From Acidobacteriaceae bacterium (GTDB lineage: Bacteria; Acidobacteriota; Terriglobia; Terriglobales; Acidobacteriaceae): a stretch of DNA of 64,000 nucleotides. The notes beneath the pieces are model-generated. The model made no database searches and was not told the DNA's origin. It was given only the letters and a program-made list of their open reading frames with translations. Where the stretch lies: the NCBI GenBank assembly GCA_028283655.1, contig JAPWKE010000003.1:2542001-2606000 (forward strand), read 5' to 3'. Positions 10,173 to 19,220 of the stretch are shown here, in pieces; positions within the stretch are counted from its first letter, which is position 1, and each line of letters begins with the position of its first letter. The position numbers were made by a program, and so were the translations under genes.

Positions 10173-10550
10173 GTTGTTTCTATTCCTCTCTTCGTCTGCG
10201 AAGAGCGGTCCGCTGGCGCTGGCCTCAACTGGATTCAGCCGGGTTCCATCAGCGCGCGTCCCGCCCTCTGGGTTCGGTGTACAGAAACGGCGTTGGCTCT
10301 CCGTTCCCCGCTGCGGCTTCTCAGGCCGCCATCTCGTTCGTCACACGTCGAAAGCTTTTGAATGCAGGCAGCTTCAACATCCGTCCGGCAAACTTCCCGG
10401 CCCATCGACCCTTCGCATTCCTTCAAGCGCGCATGTAACGTTTCAAGCCTATTGTCTCGCATTGCAGCCATTTCTTGCTTCTGATACCCGCACCCCCATG
10501 CATCGTGCGCCGCCCGTCCCCATCCAATCCCCAACAGGAGATCACATCGC
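10173..10550. other. Divergent intergenic region, sulP / PRISE-type reductase
   Basis: 378 bases between two divergent genes. I see no coding sequence, strong hairpin or clear promoter in it on either strand. I looked for a cysteine-rich leader in front of sulP and found none. Confidence 0.5.
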
Positions 10551-11618
10551 ATGGCCCACAAAATCGCTCTCATCGCAGGCGTCACCGGAATCGTCGGGCG
10601 TAACCTCGCCACGCTGCTTGCCACACAGTCTGACTGGACGATCTACGGCCTCTCGCGCAGCGGATGCTCCATCAAGGGTGTTCACTCCCTCGCCGCGGAC
10701 CTGCAAGACCCAGCCTCCGTCGCCGCGGCTCTGCAAGGCCTCCAGCCCACCCACATCTTCATCACCACCTGGCTACGCCAAGCCACCGAAGCCGAAAATA
10801 TTCGCGTCAACGCCGGCATGGTGCGCAACCTCCTGAGCGCGGCCACAGCATCGGGCCACGTCGAACACGTCGCCCTCGTCACCGGCCTCAAACACTACCT
10901 CGGGCCGTTCGAGGCCTACGGCAAAGGCGTACTTCCCGCAACACCCTTCCGCGAAGAGCAGCCGCGCCTCGACATCGAGAACTTTTACTACGCGCAGGAA
11001 GACGAAGTCTTCGCCGCGGCTGCAAACGCAGGCTTCGGCTGGAGCATTCATCGCCCCCACACCATCATCGGCTACGCCGTCGGCAATGCGATGAACATGG
11101 GCACGACACTCGCCGCCTACGCCAGCCTCTGCCGCGAAACAGGTATGCCCTTCCAATTCCCCGGCTCTGCCGCACAGTGGAACAGCCTCACAGACATGAC
11201 CGACGCCCGCCTGCTCGCCCGGCATCAACTCTGGGCAGCCACCACTCCCGCCGCGCGCAACGAAGCCTTCAACGTCGTCAACGGCGATGTCTTCCGCTGG
11301 AGCTGGATGTGGCCGCGTCTCGCCGAGTGGTTCGGCATCGAAGCCGCCCCTTTCACCAGCGACGGCTTCCCACTCGAAACACAACTCAAGCACGCCGAGC
11401 CCCTCTGGAACTCACTTGCAGAAAAGCACGGACTCGCCGAACCCGATCTTCATCGTCTCGTCTCCGCCTGGCACACAGACGCCGACCTCGGCCGACCCAT
11501 CGAAGTCGTCACCGACATGTCCAAGAGCCGCAAGCTAGGCTTCCTCGACTATCAGGCCACCGACGAAGCCTTCTTCGATCTGTTTGAAACTCTTCGCGCC
11601 AACCGCCTTATCCCCTAG
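10551..11618 (+). CDS. PRISE-type NAD(P)-dependent SDR (progesterone 5-beta-reductase/iridoid synthase-like)
   Basis: A 355-residue extended short-chain dehydrogenase. The N-terminal Rossmann motif is ALIAGVTGIVGRNLA. Two motifs are diagnostic of the PRISE (progesterone-5-beta-reductase/iridoid synthase) family: TGLKHYLGPFEAYGKG, whose Lys is the family's conserved catalytic-site lysine, and NFYYAQED, which carries the catalytic Tyr. Family members reduce enone C=C bonds of small molecules with NADPH; the bacterial substrate is unknown. AGGAG lies 10 nt upstream of ATG. It converges on the Rieske oxygenase gene with only 3 nt between stop codons. Confidence 0.87.
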   Translation: MAHKIALIAGVTGIVGRNLATLLATQSDWTIYGLSRSGCSIKGVHSLAADLQDPASVAAALQGLQPTHIFITTWLRQATEAENIRVNAGMVRNLLSAATASGHVEHVALVTGLKHYLGPFEAYGKGVLPATPFREEQPRLDIENFYYAQEDEVFAAAANAGFGWSIHRPHTIIGYAVGNAMNMGTTLAAYASLCRETGMPFQFPGSAAQWNSLTDMTDARLLARHQLWAATTPAARNEAFNVVNGDVFRWSWMWPRLAEWFGIEAAPFTSDGFPLETQLKHAEPLWNSLAEKHGLAEPDLHRLVSAWHTDADLGRPIEVVTDMSKSRKLGFLDYQATDEAFFDLFETLRANRLIP

Positions 11619-11621
11619 CGG

Positions 11622-12704
11622 CTATGCCGTGAAGCTGCGGCCAAGCCCCAACTCCGCAAGCATTCGGCGATACAGGATCGAGCTGCGATCGGCAGGAAAG
11701 TGCGCTTCAGCCTGCAGGTCCAGCGGCAGGTCTTCGGGATACTGCGCCTCAACAAACTCCTGATCTTCGGCAAACACCTGGTGGTTGAACTCCAGCGTCG
11801 CTTCCATCGGAGCATCCACGTCGAAGTTGCGGCAGATCGGCACGAACAGCTTTGTCTCACGCGCTGACACCGGCGACGCCACATTCAGAATGTGCAACTG
11901 TCCCTCGTTCGGAAAGAACACCGTCAGCTTTGCCGTGAACGGCAGATACGTCTCAAAGCGCCGTCGCCACAGAAAACCCTCAGGGTTCAGGTGCTTGTAG
12001 CCATGCCCGTAGTTGCTCACCGTGCTGATGTAGTCGGCCACAAAGCCATGTTCCGTGCGTTCGACCTTATAGTCGGGCACTTCGACGTTCTCCACTTCAC
12101 CAAACGTCTCCGTATGCACGAACGCAAAGTGGCTCACATCGAGAAAGCCTTCAAGCTGCCGCCCTGCGGCAGCCTTCATGGGCACGCTGTTCGGCAGCAC
12201 CTGCACATAGTCTGCATCGTTCCACTCATCCATCACAGGCAGCTTCGCGGAGTCATCCGGCAGCAACTGTACCCACACCAGGCCAAACGCCTCCTGCGCT
12301 CCCAGCATGTGCAACCGTAGACGCGGCGAAATCTTTGCACCCGGATGTGCGGGGATGCACACGCACTGACCATCCGTGTCGTAGCGCAGACCATGGTAAC
12401 CACACACAATCTCATCGCCCTGCACTTTGCCCATACTCATCGGCGCTCCGCGATGAAAGCAGATGTCCTTCGCCGCTCGCACAGTGCCATCGGTAATGCG
12501 GTACACCACCACACGCTCATCCAGCAGACGCGCTGCATGCGGCTTGTCCGTCACCTCGCTCGAAAACGCCACGGGGAACCACTGCGTCGCCAATACCTTC
12601 CAGTCAGACTCAAGGAAAGTGCAGTTCCGGGGCAGCAACGAGGCCGCGCGTGACGCAGCGTCAACAACGCTTGAAGCAGGGACAAAAGAAGAAGAGGTAG
12701 CCAT
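11622..12704 (-). CDS. Rieske non-heme iron oxygenase, alpha-subunit type
   Basis: 360 residues. The N-terminal Rieske domain has the [2Fe-2S] ligands in CFHRGAP and CGYHGLRYDTDG (Cys-His and Cys-His pairs). The catalytic domain has EGFLDVSHFAFVHTETFG, supplying the two His ligands of the mononuclear iron. Length and layout fit the oxygenase component of vanillate-demethylase/phthalate-dioxygenase-like systems, which hydroxylate or demethylate aromatic rings and need a separate reductase. No ferredoxin or reductase gene is adjacent, so the electron donor is unknown. A near-perfect palindrome precedes the gene. Confidence 0.9.
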   Translation of the reverse strand: MATSSSFVPASSVVDAASRAASLLPRNCTFLESDWKVLATQWFPVAFSSEVTDKPHAARLLDERVVVYRITDGTVRAAKDICFHRGAPMSMGKVQGDEIVCGYHGLRYDTDGQCVCIPAHPGAKISPRLRLHMLGAQEAFGLVWVQLLPDDSAKLPVMDEWNDADYVQVLPNSVPMKAAAGRQLEGFLDVSHFAFVHTETFGEVENVEVPDYKVERTEHGFVADYISTVSNYGHGYKHLNPEGFLWRRRFETYLPFTAKLTVFFPNEGQLHILNVASPVSARETKLFVPICRNFDVDAPMEATLEFNHQVFAEDQEFVEAQYPEDLPLDLQAEAHFPADRSSILYRRMLAELGLGRSFTA

Positions 12705-12756
12705 AGATCATCTTCTCGCAAAAGCTTCCTGCCTACAATTCGATTCATATAATTTC

Positions 12757-12777
12757 GTTATCACGGAAATTGATAAC
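12757..12777 (-). promoter_or_regulatory. Operator-like palindrome upstream of the Rieske oxygenase gene
   Basis: GTTATCA, 7-nt spacer, TGATAAC: a perfect inverted repeat 53 nt before the ATG. It overlaps a plausible minus-strand promoter (TATATG -10 just downstream). The dimension suits a dimeric MarR/TetR/GntR-type regulator; none is encoded nearby. Confidence 0.5.
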
Positions 12778-12811
12778 AGGCGGCAATCCTGACTTCGGAT
12801 CGCCGCCTGTT
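12775..12811 (-). terminator. Hairpin downstream of the RNase E/G gene
   Basis: AACAGGCGGC and GCCGCCTGTT pair around an AATCC/GGAT inner stem, 32 nt after the RNase stop codon. There is no good T-run on the minus strand, so it may be a Rho-assisted end or an mRNA-stabilising hairpin. Confidence 0.55.
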
Positions 12812-12842
12812 CGTTGTTGTTTCGTACTTTTCTGCCTACATC

Positions 12843-15800
12843 CTAGTGGATGTCGAACTGCTCGGGATGCAGCGCCGGATCGCTCTTCACGAGGATCGTC
12901 TTGCCGCTCATCTCTTCCATCTCCTGCAGCCACTTGCCGCTTCCGGCCTTCAACTGCTTCACTACTTCAGGGTTCACGCGCAGCATCACATCGCCCTTGT
13001 CCAGATGCTTGTGCATCTTGCGCAGCTCGATGTAAATCTCGTTGCAGACCGTGATCGGCGACTTCACCATGCCCGTACCGGCGCAGATGTTGCAGGTCGT
13101 CGACAACGTGCGCTCCAGCGACTGCTTCACACGCTTACGCGTGATCGCAACCAGCCCAAAGTCGTTGAACTGCAGAACCTTCGACGGTGCGCGGTCCTTC
13201 TTCAACTCCTCTTCAAGGGCAGCCAGAACCTTGTGACGGTTCTTGCGCTCGTCCATGTCGATAAAGTCGATCACAATGATGCCGCCTAGATCGCGCAGGC
13301 GAATCTGGCGTACGATCTCGGGGATCGCATCGAGGTTCGTCTTCACAATCGTGTCTTCCAGGCGGGCCGTCTTGCCGACATACTTGCCGGTGTTGATGTC
13401 GATCGCCACCAGCGCTTCCGTCTGGTTGATCACGATCGATCCACCCGACTTCAGCCACACCTTCGAACGCAGTGCCTTGTTGATCTCTTCGGTGATGCCG
13501 AACTGTTCAAACAGCGGCGTCTCCTTCGAGTACAGCTTCACGCGGCGGATCAGGCTCGGCTGGAAGCGCTGCAGGAAGCGCAGAACGCGCTCATACGCAT
13601 CTTCCGTATCCACCCAGATCGCCGAGAAGTTGTCCGTTACCTGGTCGCGCAGGATACGCTCGACAAGGTTGAGATCGTGATAGATCAGCGCCGGTGACTT
13701 CGACGACTCCGAGCGGGACTTGATGTCCGCCCACAGGTTCAGCAGGAAGCGAAGATCGCTACGCAGCTCCTCTTCGCTCGCGCCCGACGCCGCCGTGCGA
13801 ACGATGAAGCCGCCTGAAGCGTCACCACGCTCGCTCAGCAGGATTTCCTTCAAGCGACGACGCTCGCCATCGCTTTCAATCTTGCGCGAAACACCCACAT
13901 GCGAAACAGTCGGCATGAACACCAGGAAGCGGCCCGGCAAAGCAATGTGCGACGTGATGCGCGCACCCTTCTTCGCAATCGGCTCCTTGGCGATCTGTAC
14001 CAGAACTTCCTGTCCCGGCTTCAGCAGATCGCTGATCGCGGGCAGATCCGTCAGCTGTGCAGAAGCACGCGACATCCGGCCACCCGAACGCGAGCCAGCC
14101 ATGCCACGACGGTCACGACGACCACCACCGCTGCTGCGCTCTTCGCCACCCTCGCGACGCTCGCTCTCCTCTGCAGGAGCAGCTTCGGTCGCCTCCGCTG
14201 CGGCCGGACGCTCGCGGCGTTCCCCACGCTCACGCTCGCGTCCACCACGACGACCACGGCCACCGCGACGTCCGCGCTCGCGGCGTTCGCCGCCCTCAGC
14301 GCGAGCCACCGGCTCACCATTCTCGTCCAGCTCCGTGCTCTCGGCAAACGGCTCTTCTTCGCCTTCGCTTACCTCTGCACCAGCAATCTCCGAACCCGCA
14401 TCGAGTTCATCTTCCTCAAGGTCATCGTCCTCGAAGTCAATGCCCTCGTCCTCGTCTTCGTCCTCATGCACCAGCGCGTCGAGCGACATCTCGTCGAGCA
14501 GCCCGCCAAGCTCCGGAGCAGCCTCCAGCGTCTCTTCTTCCGTGTCATCGTCAAAGGCGCTCGCCGACAGCATCAGCGTGCCATCCTCTTCGTCATCGAG
14601 CAGCTCTTCTTCCAACTCACCTTCGCCAGGTGCGAACATCGGCGCAGCCATCGGCGTGCCTTCGCTCTCGCCCAGATGCGTTCCCTGCACAGCACGTTCG
14701 TGGTCGAGCGGATCAGCCTCATCCAGCATCTCTTCCTCGATCATCGGCTCAGAGATCATCTCGCCCGTCGCCTGCACGCTCGTGAAGGAGTGCTCTTCAG
14801 CAGCCGCTTCGCTCTCCTCCGCCAACGGCTCCGCATCGGGAGCACTCTGACGGAACTCGCGCTGATCGCCATTGTCCACGCGGAACGACGCCGACGCATT
14901 CTCTTCCGGCTCGTACTCCTCCACCGTCTCGTGGAACTCTTCGACCGCCTCGATCACCGCTGCCGGGATCTCTGCCTCAGGTGCCATTTCGGTGCTGACT
15001 TCATAGCTCGGCTCAACTTCTTCAAGCTGCTCCTGCGCTTCCAGTCGCTGCGCGATGAACTCCGCGTGTGCGTCGTCCTGGTCATGCTGCGCAAAGCGCT
15101 CTTCCGTCTCAGCCACTTCGTACGACGGCGCATCATCGGAGAACGGCAGTACCGTTGCTTCCGGCTCATGCTGGCTCGTCACCGCGGGCAACACGGCCTC
15201 AGCAGGATCAATGTTGCGGTCACGACGACCACGGCGCGCATCGCGATCGCGACGGCGGTCATCGCCCGTGTTCTCGCCACGTCCCTTCCTCTCACCGCGA
15301 TCATCCCGCGCATAGCGGCGAATGTCCTCGGCAGAAACCTCTTCCGAACGCGAAGAGGAAGAAGAAGCTGCAGGCGCTGCGCCACGCGAACGAAGCGTCT
15401 CACCCGGCAGAACCGTTCCGCCATCCCATCCGCTGATCACAAACTCGGTGCTGGCCGCAGCCACATGGGCCTTCGGCAGCTTCGCTGCAGCCTCTGCCTC
15501 AGCGCGATCGATAGCCTCACGCTCTTCCTTCGGCAGGTACTTCGACAGCGTCTCGCCCGGCAGGATGAACGGCTCTGCACCCGGAACAGCCTGAACGTTA
15601 TCGTCCGCGCCATACTCCTGGCTCGGGGCCGACGAACGCTCGCGGCGCTCTCCGCGGCCACCACGTCCACCTCGGTCATTGCGATCACGACGGCCACGAC
15701 GACGGCTACCTTCGCCCTGCTCGCTGCCCGCCTCGGTCTCTTCCACGACAGCTTCCGCTTCAGGAGCCGCGCTGGCCGAAACATCAAAGCCCTCGTCGTC

Positions 15801-16409
15801 CCATCCGCCTTCCACCACAACCTGCTGCTCGCCACCGGTCGACGGCTGCGACTCCTGGCGCTCTTCGCCCGGACGTCCACCACGGCGACGGCCGCGGCGT
15901 CCACGCCAGCGACGGCTGCCATCGGCACCCGGTGCTCCCTCGCCCAACTCTTCGCCATCGCGGCCCGCATCAACAACCATCGGCTCGTCCACAGCGCTGC
16001 GGAACTCCGCCTCATCGCTGCTTTCGACGCTGGCCTTCGGCTGGCGCTCACGATCGCCGCCGCGCTCCTTGCGTCCACGTCCGCCGCGGCCACCCTCTCC
16101 ACGGCCACCCTCGCGACGCGCACCGCCACCACCCGCGTTTCCGCCCGAGCGATCGCCTTCGAAGTCCGCGGAGTCGCCCGCTTCTTCCATGAAGTCTGTG
16201 ATGTAGAGGAAGGCATCGCGCTCAAGGCCGATGTCCACAAAGCTCGACTGCATGCCCGGAAGCACGCGCGTCACCTTGCCGTTGTAAATAGAGCCTGCGA
16301 GCGTGTACTCGTTCTCGCGCTCGTAATAAATCTCGTTAAGTTCGTTGTTTTCAACGATCGCCAGCCGCGTTTCCTGCGGTGTGCTGGAGATGTAAATTTC
16401 CTTCGACAT
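12843..16409 (-). CDS. Ribonuclease E/G with a very large low-complexity insertion in the S1 domain
   Basis: 1188 residues. The first 75 residues start the S1 domain (ETRLAIVENNELNEIYYERE, SIYNGKVTRVLPGMQSSFVDIG). The S1 fold resumes only near residue 790 (LKPGQEVLVQIAKEPIAKKGAR), after about 700 residues of Arg/Gly/Glu-rich, alternately basic and acidic sequence. The catalytic core follows: metal-binding region LRDLGGIIVIDFIDMDERKNRH near residue 1045 and the zinc-link CNICAGTG near 1105. Core length resembles RNase G; there is no E. coli-like C-terminal scaffold, the disordered part being inside S1 instead. It processes or degrades mRNA and rRNA. It lies downstream of rodA, with a 542-nt leader region between them. 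Confidence 0.93.
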   Translation of the reverse strand: MSKEIYISSTPQETRLAIVENNELNEIYYERENEYTLAGSIYNGKVTRVLPGMQSSFVDIGLERDAFLYITDFMEEAGDSADFEGDRSGGNAGGGGARREGGRGEGGRGGRGRKERGGDRERQPKASVESSDEAEFRSAVDEPMVVDAGRDGEELGEGAPGADGSRRWRGRRGRRRGGRPGEERQESQPSTGGEQQVVVEGGWDDEGFDVSASAAPEAEAVVEETEAGSEQGEGSRRRGRRDRNDRGGRGGRGERRERSSAPSQEYGADDNVQAVPGAEPFILPGETLSKYLPKEEREAIDRAEAEAAAKLPKAHVAAASTEFVISGWDGGTVLPGETLRSRGAAPAASSSSSRSEEVSAEDIRRYARDDRGERKGRGENTGDDRRRDRDARRGRRDRNIDPAEAVLPAVTSQHEPEATVLPFSDDAPSYEVAETEERFAQHDQDDAHAEFIAQRLEAQEQLEEVEPSYEVSTEMAPEAEIPAAVIEAVEEFHETVEEYEPEENASASFRVDNGDQREFRQSAPDAEPLAEESEAAAEEHSFTSVQATGEMISEPMIEEEMLDEADPLDHERAVQGTHLGESEGTPMAAPMFAPGEGELEEELLDDEEDGTLMLSASAFDDDTEEETLEAAPELGGLLDEMSLDALVHEDEDEDEGIDFEDDDLEEDELDAGSEIAGAEVSEGEEEPFAESTELDENGEPVARAEGGERRERGRRGGRGRRGGRERERGERRERPAAAEATEAAPAEESERREGGEERSSGGGRRDRRGMAGSRSGGRMSRASAQLTDLPAISDLLKPGQEVLVQIAKEPIAKKGARITSHIALPGRFLVFMPTVSHVGVSRKIESDGERRRLKEILLSERGDASGGFIVRTAASGASEEELRSDLRFLLNLWADIKSRSESSKSPALIYHDLNLVERILRDQVTDNFSAIWVDTEDAYERVLRFLQRFQPSLIRRVKLYSKETPLFEQFGITEEINKALRSKVWLKSGGSIVINQTEALVAIDINTGKYVGKTARLEDTIVKTNLDAIPEIVRQIRLRDLGGIIVIDFIDMDERKNRHKVLAALEEELKKDRAPSKVLQFNDFGLVAITRKRVKQSLERTLSTTCNICAGTGMVKSPITVCNEIYIELRKMHKHLDKGDVMLRVNPEVVKQLKAGSGKWLQEMEEMSGKTILVKSDPALHPEQFDIH

Positions 16410-16951
16410 GCTTGCTGTCCCGCTTTCTGCTCGTGCATTTCACGAGCAAGCCGGAACAGGCAATCCGAAATATCTACGCTGCCTAAGCCGCGCAGACCAC
16501 CTCGGCGGATGCGGACAGGATTTGATAAGCGGGATGAACAGGGGGTGCGCTCGACAGCAGAAGCCAGCCCGCTCCCGGTACAGAACCGGGTAGCAGACCT
16601 TCGAGTTGTGCCTTGATGTTCGTAAAGATACCGCGTGCGCTGTTGCGCGAAATGCAAAAAACGGAGTTTGTGACCAACACTGCCTCATCAAGAGGCGGGG
16701 CCGTTAGCTGTCCGTTTCCTTGCATTCTCAAAACCTTGTCCGGCCCGCAAAAATGAGATCGGTGCCTGGCCGGCTTTCTATCCAAACTTGTGTGTCTCGG
16801 TCTCGGCGGGAATATAGACGTCCGCGCAATACCGGCTTCTTGCGTTCACCACCGCGACCCTGGCCGGGGTGGTTTCAGTCATTAGTATGCAACAAAAAAC
16901 GAGCATCCGGTACGGCTCATTACAAACTGGAACCACACCGACCGAAGCAGT
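16410..16951 (-). other. Long non-coding region between rodA and the RNase E/G gene, with a start-proximal hairpin
   Basis: 542 nt with no convincing ORF on either strand. Near the RNase start codon there is a perfect hairpin, GCTCGTG-CATTT-CACGAGC (16429-16447), 20 nt before the ATG. In E. coli the rne mRNA has a long 5' UTR through which RNase E controls its own synthesis; a long leader here could serve the same purpose, but that is inference. Confidence 0.45.
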
Positions 16952-18061
16952 CTAGTTCACAAACCGCTTCATACGCACATTCATCACGATTCCCAGCGAC
17001 AGAAACGTGAAAAGGATCGACGATCCGCCGTAGCTCATCAGCGGCAGCGGAATACCCGTCACCGGCATCAGCCCGATGCACATCCCGATATTGATCGCGA
17101 TCTGGAAGATCATGATCCCCACTGCGCCCATCACCAGCAGCGTCCCCGGCGGGTCGCTCGCCATCTGCGCGTTCTGGATCAGCCGCACCAGGATCAGGAA
17201 GTACAGCACCAGCACAAACGTCGCGCCCACAAACCCATGCTCCTCGCAGAACGCCGCGAAGATAAAGTCCGTGTACGGAATCGGCAGAAAATCTCCCTGC
17301 GTCTGCGAGCCCTTGTTCGCGCCCTGCCCCCACACACCGCCCGAGCCCACCGCGATCAGCGACTGCTTAATCTGATACCCCGAGCCCTTCGGGTCCGAGT
17401 CCGGGTTCAAAAACGCGTCAATACGCTTCTGCTGATACGGCTTCAGCCGTTTGCCCGCCGCAAAGCCAATTCCCAGCACCACCAGCAGTCCCAGCAGAAT
17501 GATGCCAGCCTGCTTCCACCGCATCCCACCCAGGAACATCCCCACAGCCAGCACCGGGAAGTACGTCAACCCAGTCCCCAGATCGGGCTGCTTCAGCACC
17601 AGCGCCATCGGGATCAGAATCAGCGCACAAGCCTTGCCGATGTCCTTCCAGCTCAGCTCCTTGCCCTCGCCCGCCCGCCCCCACAAAAAGCGGGCCATGG
17701 CCACAATCAGCACCAGCTTCACCCACTCCGACGGCTGAAAATGAAAACCTCCGCCGAAGTTGATCCACCGCCGCGCACCCAGCACCTTTTGCCCGATATG
17801 CGGAATCAGCACCGCCACCAACAGCCCAACGCTGATGCCATAGGCAACGTACGCAATATCCAGCAGCCGGTGATAGTCGATCAACGACATCCCAAACATC
17901 AGCACCGTCCCAATGCAGAGAAAGATAATCTGCTTGGTCTGGAAGCCATGAAACTTGGTCATCGCGGTCGCTGACCGGATCTCCAGCACGCTGATCACGC
18001 TCAAAACCAGGACAAACCCCAGCAACGTCCAATCGAAGTCCCGAAATTTTGAGCGAACCAT
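16952..18061 (-). CDS. rodA: Rod shape-determining protein RodA (SEDS peptidoglycan glycosyltransferase)
   Basis: A 369-residue polytopic membrane protein of the SEDS family (FtsW/RodA/SpoVE). It begins FRDFDWTLLGFVLVLSVISVLEIRSAT and contains RRWINFGGGFHFQPSEWVKLVLI and the late GIPLPLMSYGGSSILFTFLSLGIVMNV signature. RodA polymerises lipid II strands for lateral wall growth together with PBP2, which is encoded by mrdA at 21.7 kb. It starts 9 nt after the stop of the alpha/beta-hydrolase gene, so it is probably co-transcribed with it. In many bacteria rodA follows mrdA directly; here about 1.8 kb of other genes separate them. Confidence 0.95.
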   Translation of the reverse strand: MVRSKFRDFDWTLLGFVLVLSVISVLEIRSATAMTKFHGFQTKQIIFLCIGTVLMFGMSLIDYHRLLDIAYVAYGISVGLLVAVLIPHIGQKVLGARRWINFGGGFHFQPSEWVKLVLIVAMARFLWGRAGEGKELSWKDIGKACALILIPMALVLKQPDLGTGLTYFPVLAVGMFLGGMRWKQAGIILLGLLVVLGIGFAAGKRLKPYQQKRIDAFLNPDSDPKGSGYQIKQSLIAVGSGGVWGQGANKGSQTQGDFLPIPYTDFIFAAFCEEHGFVGATFVLVLYFLILVRLIQNAQMASDPPGTLLVMGAVGIMIFQIAINIGMCIGLMPVTGIPLPLMSYGGSSILFTFLSLGIVMNVRMKRFVN

Positions 18062-18070
18062 GCGTCTAGT

Positions 18071-18940
18071 TTATTTGCTCCGAAGCAGGAAACCTGGGAT
18101 CGCTGGCGGCAAAACACACTTGTGCCGACGCGCCCCCTCCAGAAAGCTTGAAACCGCAGTCACGATCTCTCCGTTGATGCGATCCGTATCCGGTCCACGC
18201 CCCGCAAAGCTCATGTGCGTCGCCCCATCGATCACCCCAAGCCAGTCGCAGCTACCCGCTCCCGGCAACCCGGCATAAGGCTCCTGCCGCCACGTTGGCC
18301 CGCCCTGTGGTGCCTCGTCCTTCGTTCCCGTCAGATCAAACACAGGTTTATGCAGCCCATTCCACGCACCTTTCGGGAAAACATTTCCCGCCCCCTGCGG
18401 ACTCATCGCCACATAGGCGTCAAAGCGGTCCATGCCAGCCCCTCGCAAACCCAGGGAGTTCTTTGCTCCAGCTTCGAGCAGCACCGTCTCCGCTCCCATC
18501 GAATGCCCCACCAGGGCCCGAAACGGCGCCTGCTTCGCCTTGCACTGCGCTCCGGCCCACTCCAGCGCCGCCCCCGTATCGCCAATCCGGGCCTCATACG
18601 CAGAGGGCGTCGAGACCAGCTCCTGCACCCCATCCCGAAGGCTCCTTGCCTGGCGAATGTCCTTGACCATCGCCTCCCGCCCACTTTCGCGATGCCCCAT
18701 CACGATCACAAACCAGCCCTTCCCTGCCAACCCCGCAGCCAGATACTCATACCCGCGCTCACTTCCCCCTGCACCATGCGAAAGAACGACGAGCGGCGAA
18801 CAACTCGCACCCTGCATCGCCTGCCCATAGACCATCAAAGGAACCTGCGCTCCATCCGCTCTGTGCCCAAAAGCCTGCTGCTGCGCCACACCAGAAACCG
18901 CTACCGCCAATCCCGCAAGAAGAACCCCAAACAACTTCAT
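18071..18940 (-). CDS. Exported alpha/beta-hydrolase (dienelactone hydrolase/lipase-like)
   Basis: 289 residues with a signal peptide (MKLFGVLLAGLAVAVSGVAQQ). The fold is shown by the oxyanion segment VVLSHGAGGSERGYEYLA, the nucleophile elbow GHSMGAETVLLEAG (GxSxG) and a late His in GATHMSFAG. It most resembles predicted dienelactone hydrolases and lipoprotein-type esterases that act in the periplasm; the ester substrate is unknown. The gene sits 9 nt before rodA on the same strand and faces the plus-strand DUF433 gene across a hairpin-rich gap. Confidence 0.8.
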   Translation of the reverse strand: MKLFGVLLAGLAVAVSGVAQQQAFGHRADGAQVPLMVYGQAMQGASCSPLVVLSHGAGGSERGYEYLAAGLAGKGWFVIVMGHRESGREAMVKDIRQARSLRDGVQELVSTPSAYEARIGDTGAALEWAGAQCKAKQAPFRALVGHSMGAETVLLEAGAKNSLGLRGAGMDRFDAYVAMSPQGAGNVFPKGAWNGLHKPVFDLTGTKDEAPQGGPTWRQEPYAGLPGAGSCDWLGVIDGATHMSFAGRGPDTDRINGEIVTAVSSFLEGARRHKCVLPPAIPGFLLRSK

Positions 18941-19055
18941 CGCTTACCTCGCTCAAACGCATCAACCCGAGTCACCACAAAAACATGCGCTCTACGCAGC
19001 GTTCGATGCAGGCTTTTAACAGGAAGTGGATCTGCGACCAGACGACAAACGGTAG

Positions 19056-19157
19056 GTCGGGGCTTCAGCCCCGACACATACGACCTTCAAAAAACCCGTG
19101 GCTTCAGCCGCTGAAGTAGGAGGATCCATCGCCACCGACAAAAGACGGCTCCGTCTT
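19056..19157. repeat. REP/BIME-like cluster of three short palindromes
   Basis: Three hairpins follow each other: GTCGGGGCTTCAGCCCCGAC (19056-19075), CTTCAG-CCG-CTGAAG (19102-19116), AAGACG-GCTC-CGTCTT (19142-19157). The first two share a GGCTTCAGCC core, as in paired REP elements. No other copy was found in the window, so repetition in the genome is assumed, not shown. Confidence 0.5.
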
Positions 19158-19220
19158 CAACCAAAATAGAATTTTCCTCGCGACCCACTCCTCCCGCATA
19201 CAATTGCGTGGAGAGATGAC

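Noticed and set aside
13899-16616. Very long plus-strand ORF opposite the RNase E/G gene
   Set aside because: It mirrors the low-complexity Arg/Glu insert of the nuclease; the translation is a Arg/Leu/Thr-rich run without motifs and has no ribosome site.
16483-16785. 100-codon minus-strand ORF between rodA and the RNase gene
   Set aside because: No ribosome site, no similarity to any family I know, composition like random reading.
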